Part shown: piece after piece, positions 19,102-28,946 of the stretch | Position numbering within the stretch: position 1 is the stretch's first letter | Layout of the letters: each line of letters opens with the position of its first letter | Assembly: GCA_965219935.1 (NCBI GenBank) | Contig: CBDCOU010000003.1 | Location: forward strand, 2,542,001-2,606,000 | From: Bin34 sp965219935 | GTDB taxonomy: Bacteria > Chloroflexota > Anaerolineae > Caldilineales > Caldilineaceae | Direction of reading: 5' to 3' | DNA: 64,000 bases | Position numbers and translations under genes: made by a program | Notes under the pieces: model-generated | Database searches by the model: none | What the model was told of the DNA's origin: nothing | The model's input: the letters and a program-made list of their open reading frames with translations, nothing else

Positions 19102-20088
19102 CTACTCGAGGCGAATGCGCGGATCAAGCCAAGCCAGGGCCAGATCGGCCAGCAGGTTGCCGACCAGCAGTATCAGGGTAAAAAAGACCAGGGTAGTGCC
19201 CGCCAGGTACATGTCCTGACGCTGCAGGGCCCGGACGAACTCCGGTCCGATCGTGGGCAGGTTCAGCACGGTCGCCACCAGGGCGTTGCCCACGATGATC
19301 CCGGGCAGGGCCTCGGAACCCAGGATCACGATCAGGGGGTTGATGGCCATGCGCACCGCGTGCTTCCAGGTCACGGTCCGGCTCTTGAGGCCGCGCGCCC
19401 GGGCCGACTCGACAAACGGCTGGCCAAGCGTGTCGAGCAGGTTGCCGCGCATAATCCGGATCAGTCCGGCCGTGCCCGTGATGCTGCCGATCAGGGCCGG
19501 CAGCCAGAGGTGTTTCAGAAGGTCGATGAACTTGGCAAAGCTCCAGGGCGCATCGCGGTACTCCCGCGAGAACAGTCCCAGGATGTCGACATCCGTGAAC
19601 TGCACCACGTAGAACAGGAGCAGCAGGGCGAGCAGGAACCCGGGGACGCCCAGGCCAATGAAGCTGATCGTCGTGAATATCTGATCGCCGATCGAGTACT
19701 GGTTGGTGGCGGAGTAGACGCCGATGGGTATGGCGACGATCCACACCAGAAGAATGGAGGCCACCGCCAGGGCACAGGTTAGCCAGAAGCGCTGGGCGAT
19801 TACCTCCCGGACCGGTCTCTCAAGGGCGAATGATTCGCCGAAGTCCCCCCGTACGAAATTGGTGGCCCACTTCACGTATCTGGGCAACAGGGGAATGTCG
19901 AGGCCGTACCGCAGCCTGAGTTCCGTGACCCGGTCCTCCGCGCTCCGGTCGCCGCGTCCCTCCAGTTCCGTCAGCAGCTGTGTGAGGAAGTCGCCCGGCG
20001 GCAGTTCGATGATCACGAACCCGACGAACGAAACCAGCACCAGCATGACCACCGAGTAGCCCACGCGTCGGATGATGTAGGAAAGCAC
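19102..20088 (-). CDS. oppB: Peptide ABC transporter permease, OppB/DppB-like
   Basis: 328 aa, starting with GTG at 20088 (MLSYIIRRVGYSVVMLVLVS). The first membrane helix and the conserved PGD motif of the family are visible (ELPPGDF), then six helices and an EAA-type loop around RARGLKSRTVTWKHAVRMAI. Ends 36 nt before the oppC start. Separated from the binding-protein gene by about 160 bp carrying a strong palindrome. Confidence 0.95.
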   Translation of the reverse strand: MLSYIIRRVGYSVVMLVLVSFVGFVIIELPPGDFLTQLLTELEGRGDRSAEDRVTELRLRYGLDIPLLPRYVKWATNFVRGDFGESFALERPVREVIAQRFWLTCALAVASILLVWIVAIPIGVYSATNQYSIGDQIFTTISFIGLGVPGFLLALLLLFYVVQFTDVDILGLFSREYRDAPWSFAKFIDLLKHLWLPALIGSITGTAGLIRIMRGNLLDTLGQPFVESARARGLKSRTVTWKHAVRMAINPLIVILGSEALPGIIVGNALVATVLNLPTIGPEFVRALQRQDMYLAGTTLVFFTLILLVGNLLADLALAWLDPRIRLE

Positions 20089-20205
20089 GATCGGGAGCCG
20101 GAACCAAGTGGGGCGGTTTACCTAAAGCGGGGGCCGGCGCGCAACCTGCCGACGAACACGGCAGGCAGGCAATCGCCTTGACGCATGCGCCGGCCCCGGA
20201 ATGTT

Positions 20206-20239
20206 CCCCCCGGTTGCGGCCGCGGCCGCAACCGGGGGG
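20206..20239. terminator. Perfect 34-bp palindrome between binding-protein gene and oppB
   Basis: The half CCCCCCGGTTGCGGCCG is followed directly by its exact reverse complement. In the minus-strand mRNA it lies 12 nt after the binding-protein stop and about 118 nt before the oppB start. No U-run follows, so it is more likely a partial terminator or mRNA-stabilising hairpin that keeps binding-protein levels above permease levels, as known for other ABC operons. Confidence 0.55.
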
Positions 20240-20250
20240 ACCTTGTCAAT

Positions 20251-22245
20251 CTACTGTTCGATGTAGAACTGCTCCGGATGCACGTTGCCGGGGCTGCCCG
20301 GAGCCCACGGGCCCAGGATGCCGAACGTCGGCACGTTCTTGAAGTAGTTCTTGATCACCACGGGCATCGGCTGATCGCCCGCGCCGCCAAGGGTAAAGGG
20401 ACCCTCGTCGATGTGGATCTGCACCGCTTCCCACACAACCTTGTGTCGTTCTTCCTGGTCGCCGGTGGCAATGCCCTTGTCATACAGGGCCTGGAGCTTG
20501 GCTGCGGGACTGCCCGGCAGCGGCTCTTCGCCCTCGGCTCCGCCAGTCTGGCGCCACCGGCCCTGAAGCGGCCAGGCGCGGTTGCCGCGCAGCGGGAAAA
20601 TCCAGTCCGGGTAGGTCCAGATGTCCAGCTCGGAGGCGTGGCAGTTGCGGAACATGTACTTGGCTTCGGTTTGGCGGCTGCCCCACTCCGGCTGGCCGAA
20701 GAGGTCGTTGACAATCGCGTCGATGCCGATGGCGGTCATCTGTTCCTTGAGCTCGATGTTGGAGTTCTCGGAAATGACCTGTCCGCCCCAGTCGCCCGAA
20801 TCGAGGATCAACTGGAAGGACTTGCCGCTGGGCAGATCGCGCCAGCCGTCGCCGTCCTGGTCGGTAAAGCCGGCCGCTTCAAAGCGCTGGGCTGCCAGGT
20901 CGGGATCATATTCGGCGTCGGCCTGCTGCCAGGCCTCGTTGACAGCCTGTCCCTCGGGACTCTGGAAATGCCAGGCCTGCGGGCTGATCGTGGACTGCTG
21001 CGGAATGCCGATGCCGTCCCAGACCACGTCGATCAGGCGTTCGCGGTCGATTGCCACGGACACGCCCTTGCGCCAGTTCACATCCCGCAGCAGGGCACGG
21101 ATTTCCGCGTCCTTGTCGGGATCCTCGCCGTCGCCGATGTAGTCCTGGTTGATGAGCCAGCAGGGCCAGCCGCCCGCACCGTTCACCCAGTCGGTGTAGA
21201 GGGTGTAGTCGCCATCCTCCATCTTCTGGGTCAGGAACGGGATGTGGGTCGGGTTGGAGGAACCGTCGCGGAAGGAGGCGTCGTACTTGCCCTCGGACAG
21301 GTTCAGGAGACGGGTTTCCTCGTTCTCCACGACCTCGATGTCCATGTAGTCGATGTAGGGCAGCTGATTGCCTTCCGGATCAACCTTCCAGTAGAAGGGG
21401 TTCCGCACCAACACGGCGCGCACGCCCGCATCCATGGACTGCGTGACCCACCCGGTGATCACCGGGTGGTCCGGGTTCCGGAAGTAGTCCTGGGTGGCTT
21501 CCAGCAGGGCCGAGTAGTCCTCGTTGTCCGAATAGGCCGGATGGAACTGCTCGAGGTAGTGCCGCGGCTTCATGATGCGGTCCTGGAATTCCCAGAAGCC
21601 CTGGGCCAGGATGGTCGGGGTGATCCAGTGGGGCTCGTCCCATGTCCAGGTCATGGTGTAGTCGTCGACAAACTCGACGTCCATGGTCTCGCCGTCGGAG
21701 TTGAAGCCGTACCACGGCACAACCACGTCGCCGTAGTCGGCATTCGTGGCGAGATCCTCCCACCAGAACTGCAGGTCCGACGTGGTGTACGGTGCACCGT
21801 CCGACCACTTCAGGCCTTCACGCAGATGGTAGGTGACCTGGGTGCCGTCCTCGTTGAAGACGTAGTCCTTGAAGAGGCCCGGCTGGTAGCCGTTGTAGTC
21901 GGCCCGCCAGCGCACGGGGGGATCGTAGACAATCATCTTGATGTTGCCCATGCCGGCCCACCACGAAGCGGTGTGCCAGGTGCCGCCGTATTGGCCGATC
22001 GAGTCAACCACCGGTACCACGACCGGCTCGACGGGCAGGCGCTCCTCCACGGGCGGGAGTTCACCGGCCGCCACCATCTCGGCAAGCATGGGAGCTTCGC
22101 CATAGGGACTGTCGGACATATCCGCGGCGGGAGCCTCCGGCTCCGCCATGGGTGCTTCCTCCTCGGCTGCCGGCCCGCTGCCACAGGCGGCCAGGGCCAG
22201 CAGGGCAATGAGCAGGGCTCCGATCAGCATGAATCGATGTCGCAT
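20251..22245 (-). CDS. Peptide ABC transporter substrate-binding lipoprotein (SBP_bac_5)
   Basis: 664 aa from ATG 22245, which has GAGGAG 6 nt upstream (an ATG two codons earlier overlaps that spacing). Signal peptide with lipobox LLALAAC, then a low-complexity acidic linker (EEEAPMAEPEAPAADMS) that tethers the domain. The SBP family 5 core begins near EPVVVPVVDSIGQYGGTWHT; VTYHLREGLKWSDGAPYTTSDLQF is the diagnostic family signature. First gene of the transporter operon; binds the peptide or other solute outside the membrane and delivers it to OppBC. The solute is not predictable. Confidence 0.95.
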   Translation of the reverse strand: MRHRFMLIGALLIALLALAACGSGPAAEEEAPMAEPEAPAADMSDSPYGEAPMLAEMVAAGELPPVEERLPVEPVVVPVVDSIGQYGGTWHTASWWAGMGNIKMIVYDPPVRWRADYNGYQPGLFKDYVFNEDGTQVTYHLREGLKWSDGAPYTTSDLQFWWEDLATNADYGDVVVPWYGFNSDGETMDVEFVDDYTMTWTWDEPHWITPTILAQGFWEFQDRIMKPRHYLEQFHPAYSDNEDYSALLEATQDYFRNPDHPVITGWVTQSMDAGVRAVLVRNPFYWKVDPEGNQLPYIDYMDIEVVENEETRLLNLSEGKYDASFRDGSSNPTHIPFLTQKMEDGDYTLYTDWVNGAGGWPCWLINQDYIGDGEDPDKDAEIRALLRDVNWRKGVSVAIDRERLIDVVWDGIGIPQQSTISPQAWHFQSPEGQAVNEAWQQADAEYDPDLAAQRFEAAGFTDQDGDGWRDLPSGKSFQLILDSGDWGGQVISENSNIELKEQMTAIGIDAIVNDLFGQPEWGSRQTEAKYMFRNCHASELDIWTYPDWIFPLRGNRAWPLQGRWRQTGGAEGEEPLPGSPAAKLQALYDKGIATGDQEERHKVVWEAVQIHIDEGPFTLGGAGDQPMPVVIKNYFKNVPTFGILGPWAPGSPGNVHPEQFYIEQ

Positions 22246-22496
22246 GTGCATCTCCTCGAAGATGTGCAAAACAGGGAGTTTCCGTTCGATGCCGCCCGAC
22301 GACGTTCCTGTCGGCAAGACCGGCAGGACGGGCCCAGACGGGATCAATCAGAGGTATTGACCCCAGCCATCGGTGAAGTTGGATTGGCGGTGCAGGAACG
22401 CGGGGCAATGCTACCATAGCCACGAGCGGCCGCAGGGCACATCCCGTCCCCGGTCGGCCGATAGTCCCTCCTTCCGAAACAACCCGGTGGTGAACG

Positions 22497-23312
22497 ATGC
22501 TGCTTCAGCGGAATCTGATTGACGGTGCCATTGTCTGGAGCGTTGACGGCAGGCAATTGGCGCGGAACACGGACCTGCCCACGCTGCTGGGCCAAAGCCG
22601 CCAAGCCATGCTGAGACAGCTGGCAGGGGAACCGTCCGCCCCCTTGCCGCCCAACGCCGTCGTGCAGGCACCGGTCGACCGGCACCAGGAAGTCTGGGGC
22701 AGCGGCGTCACCTACATGCGCAGCCGGGAGGCCCGCGAATCCGAGTCCGCGGCAGCCGATGTCTACGGAGCCGTGTACGATGCCGCGCGGCCCGAGATTT
22801 TCTTCAAGGCCCAGGGGTGGCGGACCCGCGGGTCCGGAGAGGGGGTGCGCATCCGCCGGGACTCGGAATGGAACGTGCCCGAGCCCGAACTCACGCTGGT
22901 CGTCAACGCCGAAGGCGAGATTGTCGGCTACACCGTGGGCAACGACATGTCCTCGCGCGACATCGAAGGGGCCAATCCCCTCTATCTGCCCCAGGCCAAG
23001 ACCTACAACGGCTCCTGTGCGGTGGGACCGGCCATCCACCTCTGCGATGCGAACGAACTGGTCGGACTTGAAATCGACATGCGCATCGAGCGGGACGGCG
23101 CCGCGGTGTTCGAGGGCAGCACCTCCACCTCCAACATGAAACGCACCTTTCCCGAACTGGCGGAGTATCTGTGCCGGGAACTGGACTTCCCTGCCGGCGT
23201 GTTGCTGATGACCGGAACCGGCATCGTGCCGCCGGACGAGTTCACGCTCCTGTCCGGCGACGTCATCACCATCCGTATCGGCGACCTGTCCCTGGTCAAC
23301 ACCGTGGAGTAG
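22497..23312 (+). CDS. Fumarylacetoacetate hydrolase (FAH) family protein
   Basis: 271 aa. The FAH fold catalyses hydrolysis, hydration or decarboxylation of small keto acids with a divalent metal. Seen here: GSGVTYMRSREAR, RPEIFFKAQGWRTRG, LTLVVNAEGEIVGYTVGND, MSSRDIEGANPLYLPQAK and the C-terminal LMTGTGIVPPDEFTLLSGD, all family-diagnostic. The RDIEG form is frequent in 2-keto-3-deoxy-sugar-acid (arabinonate/xylonate-type) dehydratases, so a role in sugar-acid breakdown is possible. Divergent from the peptide transporter operon. Confidence 0.88.
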   Translation: MLLQRNLIDGAIVWSVDGRQLARNTDLPTLLGQSRQAMLRQLAGEPSAPLPPNAVVQAPVDRHQEVWGSGVTYMRSREARESESAAADVYGAVYDAARPEIFFKAQGWRTRGSGEGVRIRRDSEWNVPEPELTLVVNAEGEIVGYTVGNDMSSRDIEGANPLYLPQAKTYNGSCAVGPAIHLCDANELVGLEIDMRIERDGAAVFEGSTSTSNMKRTFPELAEYLCRELDFPAGVLLMTGTGIVPPDEFTLLSGDVITIRIGDLSLVNTVE

Positions 23313-23428
23313 CGAGACCACCCGCCCGGGCCAGCGGCTCCGGAACCGGTCCTGCGATTAGACCCTGGTCCAACCAAAGTGCCGACCGGGTCTGGCAATG
23401 CGTCCCCCCAGGGTTACCTGCCGGGGTT

Positions 23429-24757
23429 TCAGTCCAGCAGCTGGTCAAACTTCAAGGCCAAGTCGTCCGCTGCCCAATACAAATACTCGCCGTTTTTCCA
23501 GTCCGGGTAGAGCACGTCGAACCACAGGCTGTATTCCAAGTCGTCATCCTTGGGATCGATGTCACGCTCGATGTCCCCAAGAATGATCTTGTACTCGTCC
23601 CGGGTAAATTGGCCCACCGTTGAGGAACCGATGGTTGCCTCGAGGCGAGATGGTGCCGTGTGGGTGATCCAGGTGACCTGTTCCGTATCGGCGTCGACCT
23701 TCCGCTCGACCGCGTGCAATTCGAAGATGTATTTGCCGTCCTCCAACTGCATCACGAAGCGGTGGCCCGACACGAAAGGCCTCCTGTCCGGCAACGGGTT
23801 GCCATCCATGTCGCGTACCGTCCCGGTTCCGCCGAACACAATCTCATACCTGTTTACGGAAACCACCCGATAGACCGAGTCCTCCGTATCGATACGCTGG
23901 AAGAACGCCGGCTTGCCGCTGCTCGCCACTTCCGTAACCCGCAGCTGGTAGTGCGTGACCTTGTCGGACCGGTCCGAAGATAGGTGATCCCCAGGACCAA
24001 AGTAGAACGGCTTAAGCATCCGCACAGTCCGTTCCTGGTTGGGATTGTCGCGGGGGCCCAGATCCAGTGTGCCTGTGTTGCGGTATTCGGCACCCAGTGT
24101 CAAGTCGGTCTCCACCACGACGTCCTCCGTCGCTGCGGTGATGACACATCCGGCTCCGGCACTCGCCTCGCTGCACGCCCAAGCGGTATCCAACTGGTAT
24201 CCACCAAAGTAGAGGGGGCTCAGCAGTGTCGTGGCTGCCTTGTAGTCCGGCTTGCCGCTCAGAAGCGTGACATAGCCCGGCGCGGTGGCGTAGACCTCGA
24301 CAGCATATTCCGTGCCGGGTTCCAGGTTGAGGTGATGTCTGACCAGACCGTCCGGGTCGCGTGCGCGGCGAAGGCCTTCCCTGATCTCCGGAATCTTCAG
24401 GTCCTCGGACAATTTCGACACCGGTGTGGCAATCACCAAGTAGTGATCGAAGGGCAGCGCCGGATCCAAATCCCTGAAGACCACGGTCATTTGGCCAGTC
24501 TCCACTGCACTCTGTTCGAACATCATCACATCGCGCAGCGTCTCTGTCCGACCGTCCCATTCCACTATCAGATCGGTGATCTCCACCGGCAGCCACAGGA
24601 GCGAGGATGGGCATATCCTGCTGCCAAGCGGAAACCCTATTCCCCCTGTCGGCCGCGCACACAGCAGCAGGACCGCCATGACCAGCGGCAACCAAACCCC
24701 AATTCGGCGATGCTCCATCGCCGGCAGGATGAGGAATCTGCGTGCCAACAGGGTCAT
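23429..24757 (-). CDS. Secreted protein of unknown function
   Basis: 442 aa; ATG 24757 or 24718 (MEHRRIG). The N-terminus is a signal peptide or anchor (VWLPLVMAVLLLCARPTGGI). The rest is beta-rich with no membrane segment. Features: a stretch LNLEPGTEYAVEVYATAPGY that looks like a fibronectin-III-type strand, and a C-terminal region rich in acidic residues (DIERDIDPKDDDLEYSLWFD). Few Cys. I recognise no family. Isolated from its neighbours by short gaps on both sides. Confidence 0.6.
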   Translation of the reverse strand: MTLLARRFLILPAMEHRRIGVWLPLVMAVLLLCARPTGGIGFPLGSRICPSSLLWLPVEITDLIVEWDGRTETLRDVMMFEQSAVETGQMTVVFRDLDPALPFDHYLVIATPVSKLSEDLKIPEIREGLRRARDPDGLVRHHLNLEPGTEYAVEVYATAPGYVTLLSGKPDYKAATTLLSPLYFGGYQLDTAWACSEASAGAGCVITAATEDVVVETDLTLGAEYRNTGTLDLGPRDNPNQERTVRMLKPFYFGPGDHLSSDRSDKVTHYQLRVTEVASSGKPAFFQRIDTEDSVYRVVSVNRYEIVFGGTGTVRDMDGNPLPDRRPFVSGHRFVMQLEDGKYIFELHAVERKVDADTEQVTWITHTAPSRLEATIGSSTVGQFTRDEYKIILGDIERDIDPKDDDLEYSLWFDVLYPDWKNGEYLYWAADDLALKFDQLLD

Positions 24758-24900
24758 CTCAAACTACTTCGACGATTCGAATCAAGGTGATGAGAGGGAA
24801 TGGCCTCCGGCTATCTCACATTAACTATAGCGCCTCCGCAATCAGATAACACACAGATAACAGGCTGGCAAAGACGGATCGAAGCTCCGTCCCAAACGCA

Positions 24901-25266
24901 CTAAAAGGGCGAGCACATGCCGACCCGATTGCCCTCGGAGTCCAAGATCCAGGCAATGAATCCATGCTCGCCGATGTCGGTTCTGGGCTTGACGATCCGG
25001 CCACCGTTGGCCTCCACGCGGCCCAGCGGACCCCGCAAATCCCGGCCGGCATCCAGGAAGACAATCACTCCATCCGCACTCGGCTTCATGCCAAGGCCGC
25101 AAATCAAGGCACCGGCCACCCCGCTCTGATCAAACGGAAAGAATGCTTGCTGGCCATCAGGATGGTCATGGCGCTGCATGTCGTAGCCAAACACGTTCCG
25201 GTAGAACGCGACAGCGCGATCGATATCCAGAGCCGGCACCTCAAACCAAGTAACAATATGTTCCAT
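24901..25266 (-). CDS. VOC-superfamily (glyoxalase-like) protein
   Basis: 121 aa; ATG preceded by GGGAG at 6 nt. Two beta-alpha-beta-beta-beta units: TWFEVPALDIDRAVAFYRNV opens the first, GRIVKPRTDIGEHGFIAWIL closes the second. Metal ligands expected in this fold (His/Glu) are only partly evident, so it may be a binding rather than catalytic member. Followed upstream by a second VOC gene on the same strand, 42 nt away; the two share the closing pattern G-G-R-I...P-x-T...D-x-E-G-N but are not close copies. Confidence 0.85.
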   Translation of the reverse strand: MEHIVTWFEVPALDIDRAVAFYRNVFGYDMQRHDHPDGQQAFFPFDQSGVAGALICGLGMKPSADGVIVFLDAGRDLRGPLGRVEANGGRIVKPRTDIGEHGFIAWILDSEGNRVGMCSPF

Positions 25267-25308
25267 TGAGCACTCCCTAGAACTTGCTGGGACGTGTCTG
25301 CGTGGCGG

Positions 25309-25695
25309 TCAGCCCGGTGCGTGGACTCCCAACAGATTCCCTTCCGTATCGTAGAACCATGCCAAGTAGGCGACGGAGACGCCATCGTCCAATCGGGTCT
25401 TCGGTTGGCTAATCCGACCTCCCGCCTCTTCCACGCGCATCAGGAAACCGTCAATGTCCGCTGCCGCTCCGAAACAAACGCGGCAGCCCTGCTCTCCGGC
25501 CGGACCAAATCCTTCCGTCTCCACCAACATACCGCCGGGACCGGCCGGCGTATCCTCAGGGATGGGAAGAAACGCCACGCGGTAGCCAGGCTGCAGCTCC
25601 ACAACTTCCAAATCCGTTTCCAAAACAGCTGAGTAGAAACGGGCGGCCCGGTCGAGATCCTCAACAGGTATCTCGATCCAGTCGAACAAGGCCAT
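25309..25695 (-). CDS. VOC-superfamily (glyoxalase-like) protein
   Basis: 128 aa. Same fold as its downstream neighbour: FDWIEIPVEDLDRAARFYSA at the start, GGRISQPKTRLDDGVSVAYL and FYDTEGNLLGVHAPG at the end. The C-terminal D-x-E-G-N-x-L-G-x-H is common in the family. Presumably cotranscribed with the other VOC gene. Function not predictable. Confidence 0.85.
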   Translation of the reverse strand: MALFDWIEIPVEDLDRAARFYSAVLETDLEVVELQPGYRVAFLPIPEDTPAGPGGMLVETEGFGPAGEQGCRVCFGAAADIDGFLMRVEEAGGRISQPKTRLDDGVSVAYLAWFYDTEGNLLGVHAPG

Positions 25696-26138
25696 GCGGT
25701 GCGCAACCCTATCCCATTCTCAGATAATCCAGCATGCCATGCGCCTATTGCCATCTTCATGGAGGTGCATGGCGACCGATGCATAGCGTGCACTCCGGAC
25801 GGACGACTTGCCCGAGGTAGTGCCAATGCACCGCCTCGTACGCGACGACATGGCCCCTGCACCTGCTCGATGTCCCACAGGACTGGCCGGTGCCAACAGA
25901 TTCATGGTATTCCGACAGGTAAGGGCATCGCCCTTGATGGGGTGGGAGTGACAATCCCAACATAGGCGCACATAGTCCCACCACTTCCGCATCGTGCAGT
26001 CGTCCATGACTGACACCGCCAGCCATTCGGCACGGGCCTGCCATAGTCTCTCTGGCAACAGCACGATTTCTCGGGGATGCCCGATTCTCTCCAGCTTTGG
26101 ATAGGGCAGCGATTCGGGTACAGGGCCTCCGCGTCGCG
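25696..26138. other. Intergenic region, possible gene remnant
   Basis: About 440 bp. Minus-strand frames contain suggestive but mutually frameshifted pieces (YVRLCWDCHSHPIKGD; HVVAYEAVHWHYLGQ), which may be a decayed small gene. Not assignable. Confidence 0.25.
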
Positions 26139-27452
26139 CTATCTGCGATCCTTGGGCGGTCCTGGTTCGCGCGGGGGCAGCGTGCGGTCGGGCCCGCCAC
26201 CGTTGTCATGATCGTCGTCAGGTGCGACCGACAGCAACAGCGACCGCCACGCGGAAGGCGTCTGCAGCGTGGCCTTGATGCACTGAAGATAGTTCTCCGG
26301 GGGACCGTCCCGATGCCAGACAGCCACGATCCGATCCAGGTCTGTCGGAACCAGCACATCCCTCAGAAACCCGCGCAGCGTCGCAAGGGCGTGGTCCACC
26401 CGTTCCTCCTCCCGGCCGATGGCCATGCCCTCCGTCAGGCCCTCTTGTCGGTTCTCCTGCGCGACGCGAGCCAGTTTGCGTTCCTGTTCATAGACCGCAT
26501 CACTCTCCCGATCGCGCCAGCGGCCCTGTTCCGCGTCCCACCACTGGAAACGCGGCGGCGGCCTGTTCTCCTCCGACCGTCCACGAAACTCCGCATCCTC
26601 CTCCCGTGCATCCGGCAGGAAACGAATGTACGTGTCGAACACTTCGCTCCAGAACTCGGCCGGGGCCGTGGCGGACACGTCCGGCTCACTCCTGATCCGG
26701 TGGTACGTCCCGTCCGGCTGCAACCGGTACAGCAACAATTCCCGGGGCGAGTTTGCCCGACGCTTGCCGCCCAAGTCGTAGACCAGGTACTCGAAAACCC
26801 CCGCAGCCGCGTACAGGTGTCTCTTGTAGTCGAGATCCCGATCCGCCGAACCCTTGGACAATATCTCCAGCACCAGCTGCGGGACCGGCGCACCCAAATC
26901 GAGGCGCAGGACGCCCTTCGGCATGAAGCGTTCCCGCTCCTGCACCGACATCACCGCCAGCACCATCAAGTCCGGGCGCACGCCTTTCAGGACGGGACGA
27001 TGTTCGCTGGCAACGCGGTTGGCAAACTCAATGGTGTCGGTGTGGAAACGGACCTCCACCTCATAGTCCGCCTCAAGATCCACTTCGCGGTCCGTGGCGG
27101 TGAGCGCGTCGGCGACCGAGTTGGACATGCGCTCCTGGATTTTCGGTGCCCGTTTCTCAGGAGGACTCAAGACCCCGTCCTCATCGTATTCGCAAAGGTC
27201 AACACACTCGGCACCGTAGTCGGGATCCGTAGTCCAGTCATGATCGTATTCGTGGGCAACCTCGTAGATGAACTCCGAATCGAAATGACTCAGTTCCGCG
27301 AGTTCGGCGCGCCAAGCCTTCGGGTGGGCCAGCCGCCACGCGGCCCGTTCCGCACGCGCTTCCCGCGTCATGAACGGTTCGGTATCGGACGGCAGGTCCT
27401 GCACGCCTCTGTTGGCCGAAGCCTGCGTTCGTTCCCGCACGGCTGTGTTCAT
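26139..27452 (-). CDS. Uma2-like PD-(D/E)XK family protein (DUF820)
   Basis: 437 aa from ATG 27452, which follows GGGGAGG by 5 nt. The Uma2 core lies at residues ~115-235: VEVRFHTDTIEFANRVA, GVRPDLMVLAVM (the metal-binding D), VPQLVLEILSKGSADRDLDYKR (the E-x-L/K strand) and AAGVFEYLVYDLGG. The N-terminal ~100 and C-terminal ~190 residues are extra compared with the usual ~190-aa Uma2 proteins; the C-terminal part has a charged coil (EQERKLARVAQENRQEG) as in the Rpn-like gene near 13 kb. Nuclease activity is a prediction from the fold only. Confidence 0.7.
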   Translation of the reverse strand: MNTAVRERTQASANRGVQDLPSDTEPFMTREARAERAAWRLAHPKAWRAELAELSHFDSEFIYEVAHEYDHDWTTDPDYGAECVDLCEYDEDGVLSPPEKRAPKIQERMSNSVADALTATDREVDLEADYEVEVRFHTDTIEFANRVASEHRPVLKGVRPDLMVLAVMSVQERERFMPKGVLRLDLGAPVPQLVLEILSKGSADRDLDYKRHLYAAAGVFEYLVYDLGGKRRANSPRELLLYRLQPDGTYHRIRSEPDVSATAPAEFWSEVFDTYIRFLPDAREEDAEFRGRSEENRPPPRFQWWDAEQGRWRDRESDAVYEQERKLARVAQENRQEGLTEGMAIGREEERVDHALATLRGFLRDVLVPTDLDRIVAVWHRDGPPENYLQCIKATLQTPSAWRSLLLSVAPDDDHDNGGGPDRTLPPREPGPPKDRR

Positions 27453-27717
27453 CTTCGCCTCCCCTGCTGTACCGAGAGCCCATTCTACCCCTCCCCCAAC
27501 CGTCCGGGCGCGGGCCCCCGCTCCGTTGATCCACCGGCAGAATGCCGCCAGGAGAATGCCGCCAGGCACCGGTGACGATGTGGCTGCGACACAACAAAAC
27601 CCGGGGGCGCCTGAGTGCAGAAACAGGATTCGCGCGATTTGGGCAACGGTTCGAGCCGTGTCGCATCCCACGGTTACATCGATTCTGATCGATCCGGATT
27701 GTTCCGGAATGAAGGCA

Positions 27718-28647
27718 TTACATCAGCAGATCCTCAACCAAGGGACGGAAGTCCATGAGACTGCTGATCCTCTCTGCATACTCGGCGAATCCCGCACCCC
27801 ACATGAGTCCCAGCGCGGGATTGCGCGTGTGCCGGCCATGACCGGATTCCTCCACGTTGCCATGGTCACTGCCCACCATCACCAGGGTGGCAGACAGATC
27901 CAGGCTGTTGGTCAAGCCCTCCAGAAAACTGTCAACAAGGGCAAAGTGGTCCACAGCCTGCCGCAGAGTCCGCCGATGGCCCAATACATCCGTGACCCAG
28001 TGCTCATAGAACACGAAGCGCGCACGCTGCGTCAGATTCCCAACAATGCGGCCGGCCGCGGCGGGTTCATGTACCCGAACATCCCCCAAGGCAGCATGGC
28101 GGTGCCAGTCGCGACCGGTAATGGTCCCGCTGATGGCCTGTTCCGCTGTGTATGCTTCAACGCCGTGCAGGGGCAGGCCGGCTGCAGTCAGGGCATACGG
28201 TATGGCACTCAGCAGACGTCGGCCGGACTGGATGCCGCTGAAAAAGCTTGGGGGATAGGCGTTGGCGGACGCCACTGACACTCCCGCTCCGACCAGAGTC
28301 GAAAATACTGTGCCCCGATCCAGCACCCGGCGTACCCCGGGATTCGGTTTGGGACCGTAGTGCTCCCCCAATTCGCCCGGAACGTTGCAGCCGGTCAGGA
28401 GGGCAGCCTGCCCGGTGGCACTCTGAGGCCGACCCGCCACGCCCAGGCAGGCATCCACCGGGAATGCCGCCCCACAGTCCGTTACGATCAGGGGATGCCG
28501 GGCCGTGGGCCGGACACCACCCAACATGGCATCCAGAAACGGCATGGCGGCTTCCGCCAGCGGATTGCCTTTCTCCGGACCGATGCCCACACCATCCAGG
28601 AACACGAAAATGATGGACTGGGGCCGATTGGCATCTATGGACATCAT
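27718..28647 (-). CDS. Alkaline-phosphatase-superfamily enzyme, phosphoglycerate mutase/DeoB-like
   Basis: 309 aa from ATG 28647. The N-terminal FVFLDGVGIGPEKGNPL is the first metal-binding motif of the cofactor-independent phosphoglycerate mutase / phosphopentomutase superfamily. QSATGQAALLTGCNVP carries the nucleophile region, GEHYGPKPNP and VFYEHWVTDVLGH the middle metal ligands, and GSDHGNVEESGHGRHTRNP the C-terminal Asp/His metal motif. At about 310 aa it lacks the large inserted domain of iPGM, so it is a small member of uncertain substrate. Confidence 0.8.
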   Translation of the reverse strand: MMSIDANRPQSIIFVFLDGVGIGPEKGNPLAEAAMPFLDAMLGGVRPTARHPLIVTDCGAAFPVDACLGVAGRPQSATGQAALLTGCNVPGELGEHYGPKPNPGVRRVLDRGTVFSTLVGAGVSVASANAYPPSFFSGIQSGRRLLSAIPYALTAAGLPLHGVEAYTAEQAISGTITGRDWHRHAALGDVRVHEPAAAGRIVGNLTQRARFVFYEHWVTDVLGHRRTLRQAVDHFALVDSFLEGLTNSLDLSATLVMVGSDHGNVEESGHGRHTRNPALGLMWGAGFAEYAERISSLMDFRPLVEDLLM

Positions 28648-28946
28648 GGTTGACCCGCGGGTCCTGATGCGATGCAAATGGGATCGACAAACACCGTTTC
28701 GGTTTCGTTGAATTCGAACCAAGTCCGAGACGGAGCATCGATCCCAAGCTTGGATGTGTCCCGCCACCAACCGAAATAATGCATTGCCTCAAACCTGATC
28801 TCGACACCTGTTCGCATTGACGGGCAACCCGTCGGTTCTGGCCCGGGGGATTGAGGTCCCGGCTCCCAGTTATGTGTGGTTACCAACGATTTAGGGCGGG
28901 ACGGTTAGGGATTTGTCCCTCCTGCTTCCCTACCGGCAACCATGGT

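Noticed and set aside
20185..22419. Plus-strand open frame of 744 codons
   Set aside because: Antisense of the substrate-binding protein gene, whose family signature is clear.
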